This document shows, in pieces, positions 26,065 to 39,015 of a stretch of DNA of 64,000 bases; the stretch's first letter is position 1; every line of letters starts with the position of its first letter. The translations under genes and the position numbers were made by a program. The stretch is from positions 39,857-103,856 of the forward strand of contig JAVSML010020410.1 of assembly GCA_038503035.1 (NCBI GenBank). The letters are read 5' to 3'. The DNA is from Crocodylus rhombifer. Taxonomy: Eukaryota > Chordata > Crocodylia > Crocodylidae. The notes beneath the pieces are model-generated. The model was not told where the DNA came from. It searched no databases and saw only the letters and a program-made list of their open reading frames with translations.

Positions 26065-28685
26065 AAGCAGCATGATGTTGCCATGTGAGCTGGCCTCAGT
26101 CAGCCAGTGCATTCCAGTGCTGGCCACCACCTTCTATGGAAAAGTCTCTTAATGAGACATTTTTCATATTACAAATTACAGTTCTGACCTCAGTCCATTG
26201 CAACACTCTGCTGCAGTGTTGTCATAGCTTGGGATAAAACCACGTGACATTGCATTGGTCCAAGAGTTACTTAACACTGGGCAGGCTCCCTGGATCCAGG
26301 CTAAGGAAGAAGCAAAACCAGCAAACTGCTCCCCCTATTCTCAGCTCCCTGCTAAGAAACAGGATTCAAACGTGGCTGGGACTGTGTGGGTGCCTCCTTC
26401 TGCCAAGTTCCTGAGAGCGGAGGCCTCCACTTGGTGTAGTAATGCACATTCTGCTTTACACACCTGAATTGGGAAGCCTCCTAGCCCTTCAGTAGCCACC
26501 CTTCCTGAGCCCAAGGGAGCATCCTTGGGGAAGCTGGCTGGTCAGAAAGGACTCTCTGCAGATTGCACAAAGTCCGTCTGCTGACTGGTCAAATAACCTC
26601 CTAGATGGTAGAGGAGATCCCTCATCTAAGGAAGTCTGCCATAAGTCATCTTGCTGCTTTCCCTCAGTGATGGCTTAGCAGAGGTGAAAGATGTAGGTGG
26701 CAGTCATTCAGGAGCACAGGCACTAGCAGAGCTGGATATAAGGCAGCTGCCTTCACGTCCTGCTGATAGGGGTGACTAACTTGTCCTTTACCCAGGGCAT
26801 GGTCCCTTTTGACTGGGGCCCCTGGATCCTGGCAGTGACTTCTCCTGGCAGTGACTTCTGCAGCTCATGCTGCATGAGGTGGAGTAGCTGTGGGGGCAGG
26901 TCACACACCAGCTTTGAGGCGCTGCCTTGGCACCTTGTGCCCATATCAGATTAGTGCTGCTGGATTTTTCCATGTTGGGAGCATCCAAGCTTCCATTCAC
27001 TCAAGGCTTTAGATAGAATAAATAATAAACCCAAATTGGTCCCCCCTGTGTCCAGGCTTGTGGGGTGGTCTGGGCACTCTGCTGGCTGGGCATGGGTGCA
27101 ACCAAAACCCCAGGCTGCCTCTCTCATGGTGATGCTTGAGCTGAAGGCCTCAGGGTGGCTGAGATAGGACATCTGATGCTGAGCAGATTCTTTGTGTTGG
27201 CTTGTTTCCTGGCTGGGGTGCATGGCTTGCACTGAGCTCCCGCTGCTCTTCTGGGGCACCACAAGCTCTGTTTCCGGGAAAGGCAGGAGGCTGGTAGCGT
27301 CTTATGGGAACATTTTGAAAGGGAAGCTGTCCCCTCTGAGCAGAGCAGAGCTGGGCTGGGAGTACTTGAGCAGTAGCAGTAAACCTTGGGGTTGCTTTGC
27401 CTTGTGGGCCTGTAGCTGCCATGGCTCTGCTCACAGCAGGAAGGTGGTAGTGTGTGGAAACATGTCATGTGGCAGCTGGAGGGGCTTTGCCAGCCTGACT
27501 TTCCCTTCTTCCTGCCTGACAGAAGCCCCCTTCCTTCAGCACTGCCACAGCTAGCTCAGGGCTTTTGCTGGCAGAGCTTCCCTGGGCAAGCCATGCTTTG
27601 GAGGGTATGATGGGCTGCACCCTTGGGTTGGCTAAGAGCTAGAAATGCCTCCTGAAATGCAGTGCCTCTCCTCAAGTCCAGCTTTCATGCTGACCACCCT
27701 GGAAATCCTCCTTCAATCTCCCATGGAAGAGCCTAGGCAAGGGCAGCAGAGGCCCAGAGTGCTGTCAAGGGCCTAAACTCTGGTCTTCACAGCTCATTTG
27801 GTGCCTGGCCTCTGACAAGACAGAGCCCCAATTACCTGAGTAACAGTGAGCCCTGAACTGAGCAAGGACTGGCTTAGCCCCTTGTCTGAGTTCCCAGACC
27901 TCCTCTGTCTTGGTGCCTTTTTCCAGTCCACATCATCTTGAAATGCTCAAGCCCTAACCTTGGCTTTGGAGCAGAAAATTCCCTGGCACCTGCTGCTCCC
28001 TTTCATCTTCTATCCCCGTGTGCTAGCGAGTGTGGTAGGAGTGGGTGCGGGTGAGGGAGAACTGACCCGCCACATGCATGCCTGCAAGGGGATCTTGGGC
28101 CAGTACTGGGTGGGGGGACAAAGGGCCCATTGGCACTGCATGGAGGGTGAGCCGCCTCCTCTCTGGATCACCGACCTGTAATTCTAGGCCCTGCCGGTAG
28201 ATAAGGAATGTTAATGGAAGGGCTGGGTCGTCCTCGTGCATCGGGGCAGTGGAAACCTCTGTTCCACGGAGGAGTGAAACCCGCTGGCCTGTGTCTGCCT
28301 GGGTAACCTGAGCTGGCCTGCTCCATGCATCTGCTCTGGGATGGCAAGAGCTACTGAGGCCTCTTCTAAGAGAACAAAACCCTGCTTTCACGGCGTCTGT
28401 CTCCTCAGGGTGACTGCTGCCTGCTCTCTGCTAGGCAACTTGGGTATGCCATCCCTCCTGTTCTGACCTGTGGTTTCTCCCCCGAAACAGGCTTCCAACC
28501 CAATGAGTTGATACTGCAAATGTTACAAGGTACCTCCCCACACAACACCAAGCGCCGCTTTGTTCAAAGGAAAGTGAGTTGATGAAATAATTCATCTGTC
28601 CTTTTAACGTCACATGACCCATCGTCCTCTCCCCTTCAAAGGGAATCTCCTTGCCTTCTCCTTCTCCTTGTATCTTCACTTCTAA
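26065..28685. other. Intergenic, no gene seen
   Basis: A 17-bp near-perfect direct repeat, CTGGCAGTGACTTCT(C/G), occurs twice in tandem at 26828-26861. Around 28480-28620 the base composition drops and CATCTG and ACGTCACATG boxes occur. Nothing coding was recognised. Confidence 0.6.
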
Positions 28686-28689
28686 CTTG

Positions 28690-28775
28690 TTACTTCTAGG
28701 GATTGTCTTCCTTACACTTATGTGTACAGCTCTTGACACAGTGGTGCTTAGGTACCAATAGGAGCCTCTGGGCCT
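28690..28775 (+). mobile_element. L2-like LINE 3' end remnant
   Basis: 'ttgtcttccttacacttatg', then 'tgtacagctcttgacacagt' and 'ggtgcttaggtacc' resembles the 3' end of L2-type LINEs (pattern 'gtacagcgcctagcacagtggggt'). Short and decayed. Confidence 0.45.
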
Positions 28776-28779
28776 GTGG

Positions 28780-30550
28780 GGGTATGTGACAGGTAAATGG
28801 GGACAAAGCCTGACGGGGGTCCAAATGGTGAGATCCATCTGCTAAGCACCAGGGATGAGGCCTGCAGCTGTCGATACTCCCAGTGCATGGTGACACTTGC
28901 TATGAAGAGCTGAAGGCCACCTTAGCTATGAGGAGCAGAAGAAAGCCAGCTTCTTAGGGAAGTAGCATGGAGCACCTTGTACACCAGGGCCCCGGTGCTG
29001 ACTTACAGGCAGTGGTTAGATGGCTGATGGTTTCCACGTGGCTCCACCTGGGACTCCCATTTGGAAGCTCCGTTCCAGAGCATGGATCGCAGCATCTAGA
29101 AGTGGCTGGGTCAGATGCTGCTACGATCGGGGTTGGCGGGGTGTAGCTAGATCTGGCCTATGGGGTCTGTAAGTGAACAGTTGGACTGGAACAAGCCTGG
29201 GTTAGCCTATCCTGGAACAAGCTCTGACTTGCTGGTAGCTCACCTAGGGTTACTTTTCCAGGACCTCTGACCACACGTGAAGGGGCATGATGGGGCCACA
29301 CCATGGGTGAGAAGGCGTGGGGGCCTACTCGCCTCTGTACTTCGTCTTTCCCTCTGGCTCCGTGCCCCGTGGAGCTGGCGCTGCACATCCCACTTAAAAA
29401 GCAGCAGGCCCAGGGCAGCCCCCTGCTGAGGTGCCCTGCACTTGGACAATAGAGGCAATGTGTGCTGTGTAATGAGAGCATCTGCCTCCAATTAGGGCTC
29501 CCCCAGATTTGCTTTACTGCTTAATTGAGGAAGTGAAAGCAAGGCCAACACAGCTCCTCTCCCAGCCTTTCATCTGCCTAATGTGTGGATAATTAGACTG
29601 GAACAGCTTGGCTGCCTCCACCCTCCCCCATCCCTCAACTGGGGCATCCTCGTGGAGAAAATCCTCCTCCCACCCCTTAACTGCAGGCTCCAGCTCCTCC
29701 GTCTGGGGGTGTCGGTGCTTGGCTGCAGGCGGAATAGGCCCTACCACCAGGTATTGCTATGGGGAGCCCTGGGGAAGCTGAAGTCTGCTGCGTAGAGATA
29801 GCAGAGCTGCAGTTGCAGCAGAAGCCCAGCTTCACCCCAGCAGACACTGGTTTTGAGTCACTGGTCTTTTGCCTCACAGGCAGCTGCTTGGATTTGCCAT
29901 TCACGTGCATGTTCCTGATGGCACTTTGTGCTCAACCTGCATAGACTTAAAAGGCTGCCTGTTCATGGGGCTGTCTGAGATTGGGCCCCTAGGAGAAGCT
30001 GGGTGCACTGGGAGGAAATGGATGTTGCCTGTTCAGTCTTGGAGGTCACCATTTCTATCACTTTTTGGAGTGGGTGCCTGGGCTGGCTGGCTTCCAAGAG
30101 GAGTAGTGCAGCGGTGGTGATGCTCACAGCCCCTGGGAGGAGAACAGGCATGCTCGCCTCATCCACCTACCTAGAAAGATGTTTATCCAGTCCTGGCTCG
30201 TTTCCTCTCACTGTCTCTGCAGCAAGCTCCATGGCAAGGAATGCTTCACCTTGCAGAGGAAAGTGTGTTGACCTGAGCACTGAGGGCAGAAGGCATGGGT
30301 AAGGAGGCCAGTGTGAAAATAACTAGGGCTGTAGACACTCATAACTCCATCACTTAAAAAAAAGGAAGAGGAGTTGCCCATGGGCATACCCACCTGCTGT
30401 TCTGCTGTGCTTGCCACATCCAGGTGTGCCTGTGGCAGTTTTGGTGAGCTAAGTTGCTGTAACAATAACCCTATACAAAATCAGGTTAATATTAAAACAT
30501 ATACCTGCTACAAAGGAATGCAGATGTAACAGTTACATGATAACCGCTTA
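28780..30550. other. Intergenic, AATTA-rich patch at 29480-29600
   Basis: No gene seen. The 29480-29600 part holds CCAATTAGGG, CTTAATTGAG and GATAATTAGA, three homeodomain-core sites within 110 bases, unlike the GC-rich flanks. It may be a regulatory element, but this is inference. Confidence 0.45.
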
Positions 30551-30553
30551 GCA

Positions 30554-30632
30554 CAGTATTTCTTAACTGAGGTGCTGCCAAATTCAGAAATTACAGAGGG
30601 GGCCTTGAAATTCAAAAAGTTAAGAGCCCCTG
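30554..30632. mobile_element. Short hAT-type element, 79 bp
   Basis: CAGTATTTCTTAACT at the left and AGTTAAGAGCCCCTG at the right are inverted ends (11 of 15 pair). Flanking 8-mers GCTTAGCA and GCTTTGAT share GCTT and one further base. It is an internally deleted hAT-Charlie type copy. Confidence 0.6.
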
Positions 30633-30639
30633 GCTTTGA

Positions 30640-32395
30640 TGGTCCAGGACTCTGTGCCATATGCCTGCTGCATCAGCCCACATCCTAAGACTGTGACTGT
30701 CTTCATGCTGTGACCTTTCCAAGTGGTGGATGCTGCTGGTGGGCAGGTGCTTCTGCTTGTTCCATCACAGCATCAGGAGTGAAGGGGCTGCGCCCCCTGG
30801 GACTGGACAGACCAAAAAGCAGCTGTGAGTGCTCAGTGCAAATCTTGTGGGGTTCCTCCATTTTATAGGGCAGGGTTAGTGCTGTGCTTCAGATGCTGGT
30901 ACAACTTTACACTAGCAGGTCTGTCAGGCTGCGCGGCATGGAAGGGAGCTGTTCCCCTCCACGGGCTGTTCAGTGTTCGGCAGGTGCTAACTCCACCAAC
31001 TGACTGGAAGGCAGGTGCATCGGCAGACATTGCCTGGTCCTCTATCCCATGGAAGGTTTTGTTGGCTTGGTGGCTTATGATTAACATGTGTAATCATGCC
31101 CGGCCTTGAAAGAGGGCTTGGAGCTGGCTGGCTGCCCTCCTTGTGCAGATGGTCCAACTGGGATGAGAAGATGGGATACTTAGAGTTTACCGAGGGTGCA
31201 TGTGTGTGCAGAACCTCATGGGGCAAGAATGGAGTCCTGGTTCTCCCTTGCCTTGCAGCAGTTGCAAGGCAGGACTGACTGAGCAAAGGGCAGGGGCTGT
31301 GGTGACCAGGGCTGGGGTCTGCAGTGGAAGGCAGAGAAGATTTGAGATGGGAGGAAGTCTCTTGATGCTCAGGCTACAGCAGCAGTGAGGTGGAAGGGGA
31401 TCCCAAGGGTGCAGAGAATGAGGGAAAGCCAGCACAGATTCCGGGGCGTCTGCAGTGGAACGGCACGTGTCTGAGCAGCATTAGGCCAAGCACTAACTGC
31501 AGCTGAGCTGTCCTGATCTGGGTGGCAGGAAGGTAACTGCTATTGAATAGCATCAGCCTTTAGAAAACACCCATAGTGTTGGCTCTGATACTGTCCCAGA
31601 ATGTGGTGGTGGGGAAGGGTGTATAGGAGGAGGGACCCAGCAGCCTGAGTTGTGGGGATCCTGGACACAGTTGAGTTATTCCAGAAGGCACTGACGAGCG
31701 TGGTTGTGTAATGTTGAGTTATGAAGATCAGCCAACCCATTACATAGAAGCAGACAGTCAGACCTTGCTTATCTGCTTGGGGCCTGGACCCGGTCACATC
31801 CAGACTTCTGCAGTCCCTCTCTGATCTCTTCCTTTCCCTCCCTGCTGCCAGAGCCTTATCAGACTTCAAGGGGGCTATATTGCAGGCAGGCAGTGTCTGC
31901 TGGATTCCCTCTGTCCTTATCTGCAGATTGCCTGGTGATCTTGTTCAAAGGAGCCCAGGTCTGTGGGAGAGGCACAAGGGCTTTTGGAGGATCTGACTGA
32001 AAAACATAAGCAGCCCAGGCTGCTTTCTCTGCTTCTCTGGCAGACAGGCTCTCTAAGTTGCCTGGTGTGTGCCAGCATCTCAGACTCCCTTCTCTGGTCT
32101 TGGTCCTTAAGCAAAGATCTCTGCTGGAAATCACAGCACCATGGACTGCTCATCTCCATGCAGTACTCTACTCCATGGGAGACACAGCACCAGCAATATG
32201 GTGTGCAGAGCCCCCGCAGCTCATCAAGGCTTAGCCCTGCATCTGCTTAGCTGCATCTGTGCCCTGGGCACGTGTCTATGCTAATGCCCATGACTTCTTG
32301 GAAAGACTTCTCTGCGTTCAGGCCTGAAGGACGAACTGCTGTGGCACTTACGCTGCACGACCAGTTGTGCCTCTGTTGCCTTTGGAAGGGTGATA
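30640..32395. other. Intergenic, no gene seen
   Basis: No recognised repeat or gene. Frames such as 31540-31869 (minus, 109 codons) have no family signature. Confidence 0.65.
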
Positions 32396-32397
32396 TC

Positions 32398-32500
32398 TGG
32401 AACTGAGACACCTGGGTTCCATCCTTTGCTTTGCTGCTGATTTGCAGTGCGACTCTGAGTGCTGGGCTCCCTCCTTCTGCCTGTAGGAAAGGGGATTAGG
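32398..32500 (-). mobile_element. MIR/CORE-SINE remnant, antisense
   Basis: 'gagacacctgggttccatcc', 'tttgctgctgatttgcagtg' and 'cgactctgag' follow the antisense MIR order. Confidence 0.65.
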
Positions 32501-32999
32501 GCTGATCAAACAATCAAGTCTCACAGCAAAAAAAGAGAAGAATTAGCAGCATGTATCCTCTTTGAAAAGTCCTGGCCTGTTTGAGAACTCAACTCTGACC
32601 AAACTCAAACCTTTCTGTGCAGTTTGAAGATCTGAGAATATGGCCTGGGTGTCTGATGCTTTCTAACCTACTGAGCTGATGTTTTTTCCTCTTTGCCTTC
32701 TTCAGAACAAGAATAGGAAAAGTTTTCCTTCAATATCTGCTTCACTTCCAGCCTCTAGGTGTCCGGTGTCCAAAAGACTCTCTTGTATAGTCCCCCTTGA
32801 TGTTTCACTTGCCCCTATGGCTTTCTTTTGATTCGGTGTCAAGGACTGAGCCTGGCCTCCAAGAAAGGACCTCTCACAGGCAGGTGGTGGGGAAAGGGTC
32901 CTTTACAATCTGAAAAGATTAGATGGTTGTGGTCTGTAGCAATAGGCACCCCCATGCTACCCCTTCTCTTACTTCTTTGTTAGTTAACATTCAATATCG

Positions 33000-33115
33000 G
33001 GTAATGGAGACACAGATGAAGTGATTTGCTTGGGGTAACCTGGTATAGATCTAGCTGGCCCCTACTCTCGGATCACCCAATTCCAGTGCAATGCCTAACC
33101 CACCGCCTCCCTAAA
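33000..33115 (+). mobile_element. MIR/CORE-SINE remnant, sense
   Basis: 'gtaatggagacacagatgaa', then 'gtgatttgcttggggtaacc' and 'ccaattccagtgcaatgcct' match MIR core and tail order. Confidence 0.6.
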
Positions 33116-33119
33116 CATA

Positions 33120-35505
33120 TGCTCCTGGGGGAGAAGCTTAGCAGCTATTGCATATCAAAAATAGCACAAGCTTGTAACCGCAGCTAAATTTAGGGCTTGT
33201 TCTAGCTTGCTCCTGCTGCGTTCTTCTGCCCATTTCAATCCCAGGCTTGGGCTGGGGAGGGGACATGATGAAATGGTTGTTGCAACACTGAAATACCAGC
33301 CTGTGCCTACTGCAGGGGAAGAGCTGGCTGCTCCCCTATTGTGCCACAGCTCCTGTTAATCTAGAGCACAGGCCTTGCTGGCTTGTTGGTGGGAATGCAT
33401 TGATATGGAGACACTGTTATACTGGAGGCAGTTTGGACATTGCTTGAACATGATTTTCCAGCCTCCATTGTGGCTGCTGTAGAAGAGGAGGGCATATTTT
33501 TGCCAGTCTCTGTCACAACTGTGCAGAAGTGCCCTCTGGATAGAAAGTTCTGAGTACAAAGGGGCTTTTCAGCATAGCTGAGAGGCATAATATGAACCAA
33601 TGGCTGGCCATTGAACTGAAGTACTAGTGTTTCACAGAAAGCAATTGACCATAAGAGCAGACTATTGAGGTTTCTGGTGGCAAGAGTGGGCCTGCCCACA
33701 GACTGGGCACTGCCAATCCTGAGCATCCAACTGCAGGGGGTATACTTGAGGAGAGGAATGCCTAATACTTGAGTGCACTGGCTCATTAGCATCTCCTGAG
33801 TGTGAGGAGTGAGGTTAAGATTACTGCCAAGACACCCAAGTGGTGGGGTCTCGCTGAGAACTTCTGGCTTTTCCAAATTCATCCTTTGTCCCTGCTTACT
33901 GGAGCAAGCTGTCCCAAGCAGGAAAGTATTGCTTACCTAGGGCACTGAGCAAGGACTTAAGAAACTATGTTAGGTTTCAGGGTGGGAGTTTCAATTTGGA
34001 GTTATCTTGGCCTATCATGGAGGGTCTCATGACCCAACTGCATGCAAGACCATCTAGATGGTGACATCTGAATCTGGAAAGGTGACATCTGAATGTAATT
34101 GCCTACAATGGGAACAGTCAGCTCGGCTTCCTTGTGATTTGTCAGGAGTTGGGGGGGAGGAGGGAAGGCTGGCTGGCTCTTGTCCCTGGTCACCAGGCTA
34201 CTCTGAGTAACTTGCATCTTGGAGCTGGCTGGCATCTTGCTACATAGATAACTTTTCCCCTTTCCAAAGTGTGTGGCTTAGAAGCCTGCTTGGCTCTCTC
34301 TCTTCCCCAGAGCACGTTTTCTCTTATGTTTCAAAAGAGTCAAACTGCTTCCAGACCTGTTAATCTCTGTCAAAATATTAGTGTTCTGAAGCTGGAGGAT
34401 CCCTCTTGTCTACCCACCAGCCAGAGGTAGTGTCTTCAGACCAGCATCACTGAGGAGCCCCGGGGCCTTTAGAGGGCTTGGAGCTTCACCGCTGACCAGC
34501 CTGGTCACTGGCAGACAGGTCTCTGCTCCCCTCACCTCCAGGGAACAAAGACCCTATGGACTCTAGCCAACATCCCTGGTGCTGGTGGAGCAGCTGGAAT
34601 TTGAAGTGGATGGTGATTGGGCTGGTGCAGGTCACAGTGCCACAGCACTGCCTGATGGGGGGGCACAGAGGAGGGGGGCAGGGATGAGAGCAGGGGGCGG
34701 TGCTGATGCCAGACTGTCAGTGACCATAGTCCAGCTGTGATGGAAAAAGGTGGGGGGTGGGAAGGGCAGGAGCAGGGCCAGTCCATCCTATCCTGCAAAA
34801 CCTGAGACCGCAGGGGGCCCTGCAGCCAAGGGGTCCCCTGCGTCCAGCTGCTCGCCACCCTTCCCCATTGCCGACACCCCCGACTTCATGTCCGGCTACT
34901 GCCGTCAGCTTCTTCAGATTCTCACCACACCCTGCCCTCCCACTGCCACCGCCAGCTTCTTCACGTCAGGGGGCCCTAGAACTATTTCTTGCAGGGGGCC
35001 CAAGAAATTGTGGACTGGCCGTGGGCAGGAGCAGGGCCATGGGCATTCATGCTGGGTACAACCCCTTTACTGTCCCATTCCCAAGGGCCAGGATTCCCCT
35101 CACTGGGTTTTCTTAAGCCTGTACTCCATTGCTTGTCATATAAGCCAAGCAAATGGATTTCTGGCTGTAGATTACCATGCCCACGTACCAGACACCAGGA
35201 GTCCGGTCTACAACAGGCTGCCTTGAGGCTGCTGCTGTGCTGGCCCTGTCTGTGCTCCTGTCGGGACAGAGTCTCCTTGCAGTAGTGTAACTGGGGCAGC
35301 AGGCTTGGGAGCTTCCTTTGGGGAAAGTCTGTTATGCCTCTGTCTCTTTGAACCCCTTGTAGCAGCAAATCACAGACCTGCCTGCCCAGAGGTCTTGGGG
35401 CACTCATCTGCTAGGTCTGAATGGAGCCCTGGTCATGGCCAGTGGCAACTCTAGAGCCTCTCTATATGCCTGTGGTCCTGGTGACTCCTTTAATCCTGGG
35501 TATAA
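33120..35505. other. Intergenic, no gene seen
   Basis: The 34740-35040 part is GC-rich with open frames of 119-158 codons on the plus strand and others on the minus strand. There are repeated 'gggggccc' blocks and no protein family signature, so it is read as a low-complexity repeat remnant rather than a gene. Confidence 0.55.
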
Positions 35506-35507
35506 GG

Positions 35508-35795
35508 CAGTGGTTTTCAGCCTCCTTAGACCCAAGGCAAAGCTTAGAAAATGCCAGTTCTGAGATTTCAGTTGTTTTTTGACCGTGAAAAAATATTAGA
35601 GCAATTCTTCTGTTCCAGGGACCTCAGCCCATTGAAGGCAACGATAGATTCCTGCTTGTGATCTTTGGGTTCTGTGAATCGTGTACGTGCTTGCACACCT
35701 CACCGTGCTAATATTGCATGGCACCCCTACCAACACCCTTCAAAGGATCTTGCAACACCCCAGGATGTCACATTCCCCCTGGTTGAGAATCACTG
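35508..35795. mobile_element. hAT-type miniature element with target duplication
   Basis: CAGTGGTTTTCAGCC at the left; the right end GGTTGAGAATCACTG is its imperfect inverted copy. Flanks GTATAAGG and GCCTAAGG match at 6 of 8 bases, as expected for an old 8-bp hAT target duplication. 288 bp, no transposase. Confidence 0.85.
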
Positions 35796-36711
35796 GCCTA
35801 AGGACACCAAGGAGCAGTTCTGTACCCTCTCGGCTAGTTTCCATGCTTGGTTAAAGAGATTGTTACTGGCATGGACCGCAGCAGCCTCTGCCAGGTTGAG
35901 GGGAATCTCTAGCACTGCACACTGCAGATCACCTGGTTCCAGTTCACACAATGGTGGCTAACTGAGCACAGTGGCTTAGAGCAGTCTGCCCCAGAGGCAG
36001 AAGGGAAGCACTGGTGGTGGCTGCAGTGGGACCTCCAGCATAGTAGCCCAGTGTCTCTGCTATGTCTGGAGCTTGCAGGCTTCCCACAACACTGCCTCCC
36101 TCTTCTAGTCCACAGGCCTCTAAAGGGCAGGTAGGCTCAGCAATTAAGACTCATTTTATCCGGTAGCCTCACTCCAGATCCTGTGTAACAATGCATGCTC
36201 TTGCTCACAGCTCTCTCCTTGGTGTTGCATGGAGCTAAAAAGCCCTGGCTTCAAAGAGCCGGCATGAACCCTTATCAGATCAGGGTTTCCTGAGGCAGAG
36301 CAAGGGGAGAATAGGGTGAGGCAGGGCAGGGCTGGGGGAGACTTATCCCACACCTCTAAAGGGAATCTTGCTGCAGAGGGAAAGGCATTTGTTTGTAAAA
36401 CACTGTAATTATTGTTTAAGTCTGAACTTAACCTAACATCTATTCTCCTGGTGCCAAGAGGCAGCACCCAGAGTCCTGCAAGGCCAAGTACTGCCTTTCC
36501 AATAAGAGCCCTGCCTGTAGCCGCCTACAGTCAAAGCACAAAGGATGTGGTCCTTCCTCCCCTAGTTGTGCTGGTTGCATTGTTACCTCTCAGTCCCTGC
36601 TGCCCTGCCTGGCCCTGTTTTCTACTCATGTACAAGCTGTGGACACTCATACCTTTTAGCCACTTTAAAGGGAAGGGGCAGCTGCTACTGGGGAAATACA
36701 CACCTGCTATT

Positions 36712-36747
36712 ATACCATACCATACCATACCATACCATACCATACCA
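36712..36747. repeat. (ATACC)n pentanucleotide microsatellite
   Basis: Seven perfect ATACC units in a row, ending in ...ACCACATCTG. Likely length-polymorphic. Confidence 0.92.
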
Positions 36748-37262
36748 CATCTGCATGCACCTGTAGCAGCAGGTGGTAGCTCAGTAGCTGGAACTTTAAC
36801 CCTGAATGAAACAGTTACACTTGTGTCACTAAGGAGGTTTGTAATAGCTGTAGTGCAGTGGCTTATAACTGTATCATGAGATATTGCTATGATTGTCCTG
36901 TCTGTCTGTGGTCCTCATTTTATAGAGACTTTGAGGCAAAGACCATCTCCTGTCTGTTTGCAAAGGTCTATAGGACGTGGCTATAAGCAGATGCCCATGT
37001 CACAGGACTGTGGGTAAAGCAGACAGACAAATGAAGGCAGGGAGGAGAAACGGGAGACCTCTGGAGTGCTAACACTATTTGCAAACATAAAAAAAAACCC
37101 AACAAAAACAACGCCCCCCCCCCAAAAAAAACTAGTGTTTTACATTAAACTTGATGCACTCCAGTGCTGAGCTCAGCAGATGCCCAGAAGAGGCAGCCTG
37201 TCAGTAGGACCCAGCTCGCTTGACACCTGTATAGTTCAGACACTAATGGAGGTTATTTGGTG

Positions 37263-37289
37263 CTTTTAGCTGATTGACTCAGCTAAAAG
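37263..37289. repeat. Perfect 11-bp hairpin with 5-nt loop
   Basis: CTTTTAGCTGA, loop TTGAC, TCAGCTAAAAG. An outer TGGT/ACCA pair (near 37258 and 37307) and the repeated TATA..CAGACACT words near 37230 and 37340 suggest the core of a small palindromic DNA element. The family is unknown. Confidence 0.7.
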
Positions 37290-37941
37290 TCAAAACAGTT
37301 GAATCAACCAAAAAGCCCCGCTGGGGTACTAGATCTATACAGACACTGAGAAGCCGAGTTGAAGTAACACACTGCTTTTTCTGATGAAGCATGGTTTTAG
37401 TTGCTATAGTTTGGTAGCAGAGGTGGGTATTGGGTGTGATTTGAAAGGGTTGTTTGGTAAATAAATATTTTAGCAGTGATTCCTCCCAGGCAAGAGGTGG
37501 GTGGGTGTGTAGGTGGGAGGGGGTAGTTTACTTGCAGGAGCCTTGTTTATATGTTTGCCCACTTGGTTTTGGCCAAGAATGCCCATGTAGACCATGCTCC
37601 TCCTCGGGCTGCTAATGTGGCTGTCTCTGTTTCTCCTGAAGTTGACATTAGAGGCCCCATTGGGCTAAGCACTGTGCAGCGGTGTAGCTAAGGTTGTGCC
37701 CCAAAGAGGGTACAGCTGATGTACAAAATGAGACAGCAGTCTGACATGACGAGTCCAGTGGGGACTAGGTTCCAGGGAGGTCCCATGGTGAATGTGTCTC
37801 CACAGACGGTGAGGGGAGCTGCAGAGCCATCTGTCATTTCAAGCCCCCCCAAATAAGCAAAACCTCCTGCTTGCATCCTGCTACTGACCCTCCATGTTTC
37901 TGGTTGCCATCCATTGAGCCACCTCTGTATAGTGCTGCATG

Positions 37942-37990
37942 GTTGTTGTTTTTTTTTGGGGGGGGGGGGTTGTTGTTGTTTGTTTGTTTT
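37942..37990. repeat. GTT/poly-T/poly-G simple repeat
   Basis: GTTGTTG, T9, G12, then TTG and TTTG repeats. Length uncertain because of homopolymers. Confidence 0.8.
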
Positions 37991-39015
37991 AAATTTGTAT
38001 CTGAGGCCAAACTAGCCAAAACTAATTCCAAATCCAAGAGTCCAGAACCATAAGTGGCCGTACTACCGGCAAACATCCTCCACCCCCACCTGTGGCTTCA
38101 GATGTATTCAAATCCTTTGGCAGGCATCCTACTTGCAGGCCCAAGCCCAAAGGGTTGGGGGTTCAGATGCCCCTAAGTTTTGCTTGCCTTTAGCAGTAAT
38201 GCCCTTGGAGCAAGCTAGGGAGGAGACTCCAATTTCCATAAAATGGGCTTAAAGCCTCTACACCTTGGCAGGTACTGAACCACGCCAGAAGAGCAGTTCT
38301 CCAGGGGCATGCTTCAGGAAAACTGCCTTTATGGACACAGATACACGGTATTTCCCCTGCCAGGTTACGAAACCGCTATGCTTGTTCTGAGCCTTCAAGA
38401 GGCCGAGAAGTGATTGCGCTGCATGGTTAAGGATGCTGGACAATGACCATCTGTCCCACCTTGCTGTAAAAGGTGGGGGCAGTGGTCTCCGAATCAGTAC
38501 TGCCTGCAAGCATATCCTAAGGAGCTGCCTGGGAGCTGTCACTACGGTTCCTTTAGCTGGATCTCTTCAGGATGGATGGTTCTGCCTTGGCTGGACGCTC
38601 ATGTCCTTCATGTACCATTGTGGTTCCACCTAAGACTGGGTACTTCTCCTGACCCTGCCTTCCAGGAGCATTTCTAGTGCTCTCATTGGATGCAATCCTC
38701 CAAACACATCTCCTGCCCTCCTAGAAGGGGATCTTACTGGACATTAGGGGTCAAGAGAGGGAAAATTAAAAGCCTCTTAAGACATGTTCTTCCTGAGCTA
38801 TCAGGGGCCCTGCTGTAATGGATGCAGATGACTGGCCTTTCAGTTTTCGATTTAAAATACCCGTGAGAATGGTGCACCTTCCAGGGAAGAACACAGCCCC
38901 GAGCTGCCGGGGCAACCCTGAAACACTCCTTTGCTGAGCTTCCCAGAAAGCCCTGACATACCATTGCTTCCATTAGGTTCTTAATGGAAGGGCAGCGACA
39001 GATGTGAGGGAGCAG

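Noticed and set aside
29140..29165. A word shared with the hAT-like element at 4756
   Set aside because: Only about 18 bases match and no inverted ends were found around it, so it is not annotated as a separate element.
34740..35116. GC-rich frames that first looked exon-like
   Set aside because: Repeated GGGGGCCC blocks and frames on both strands fit a decayed repeat better. No splice-bounded conserved segment was found.
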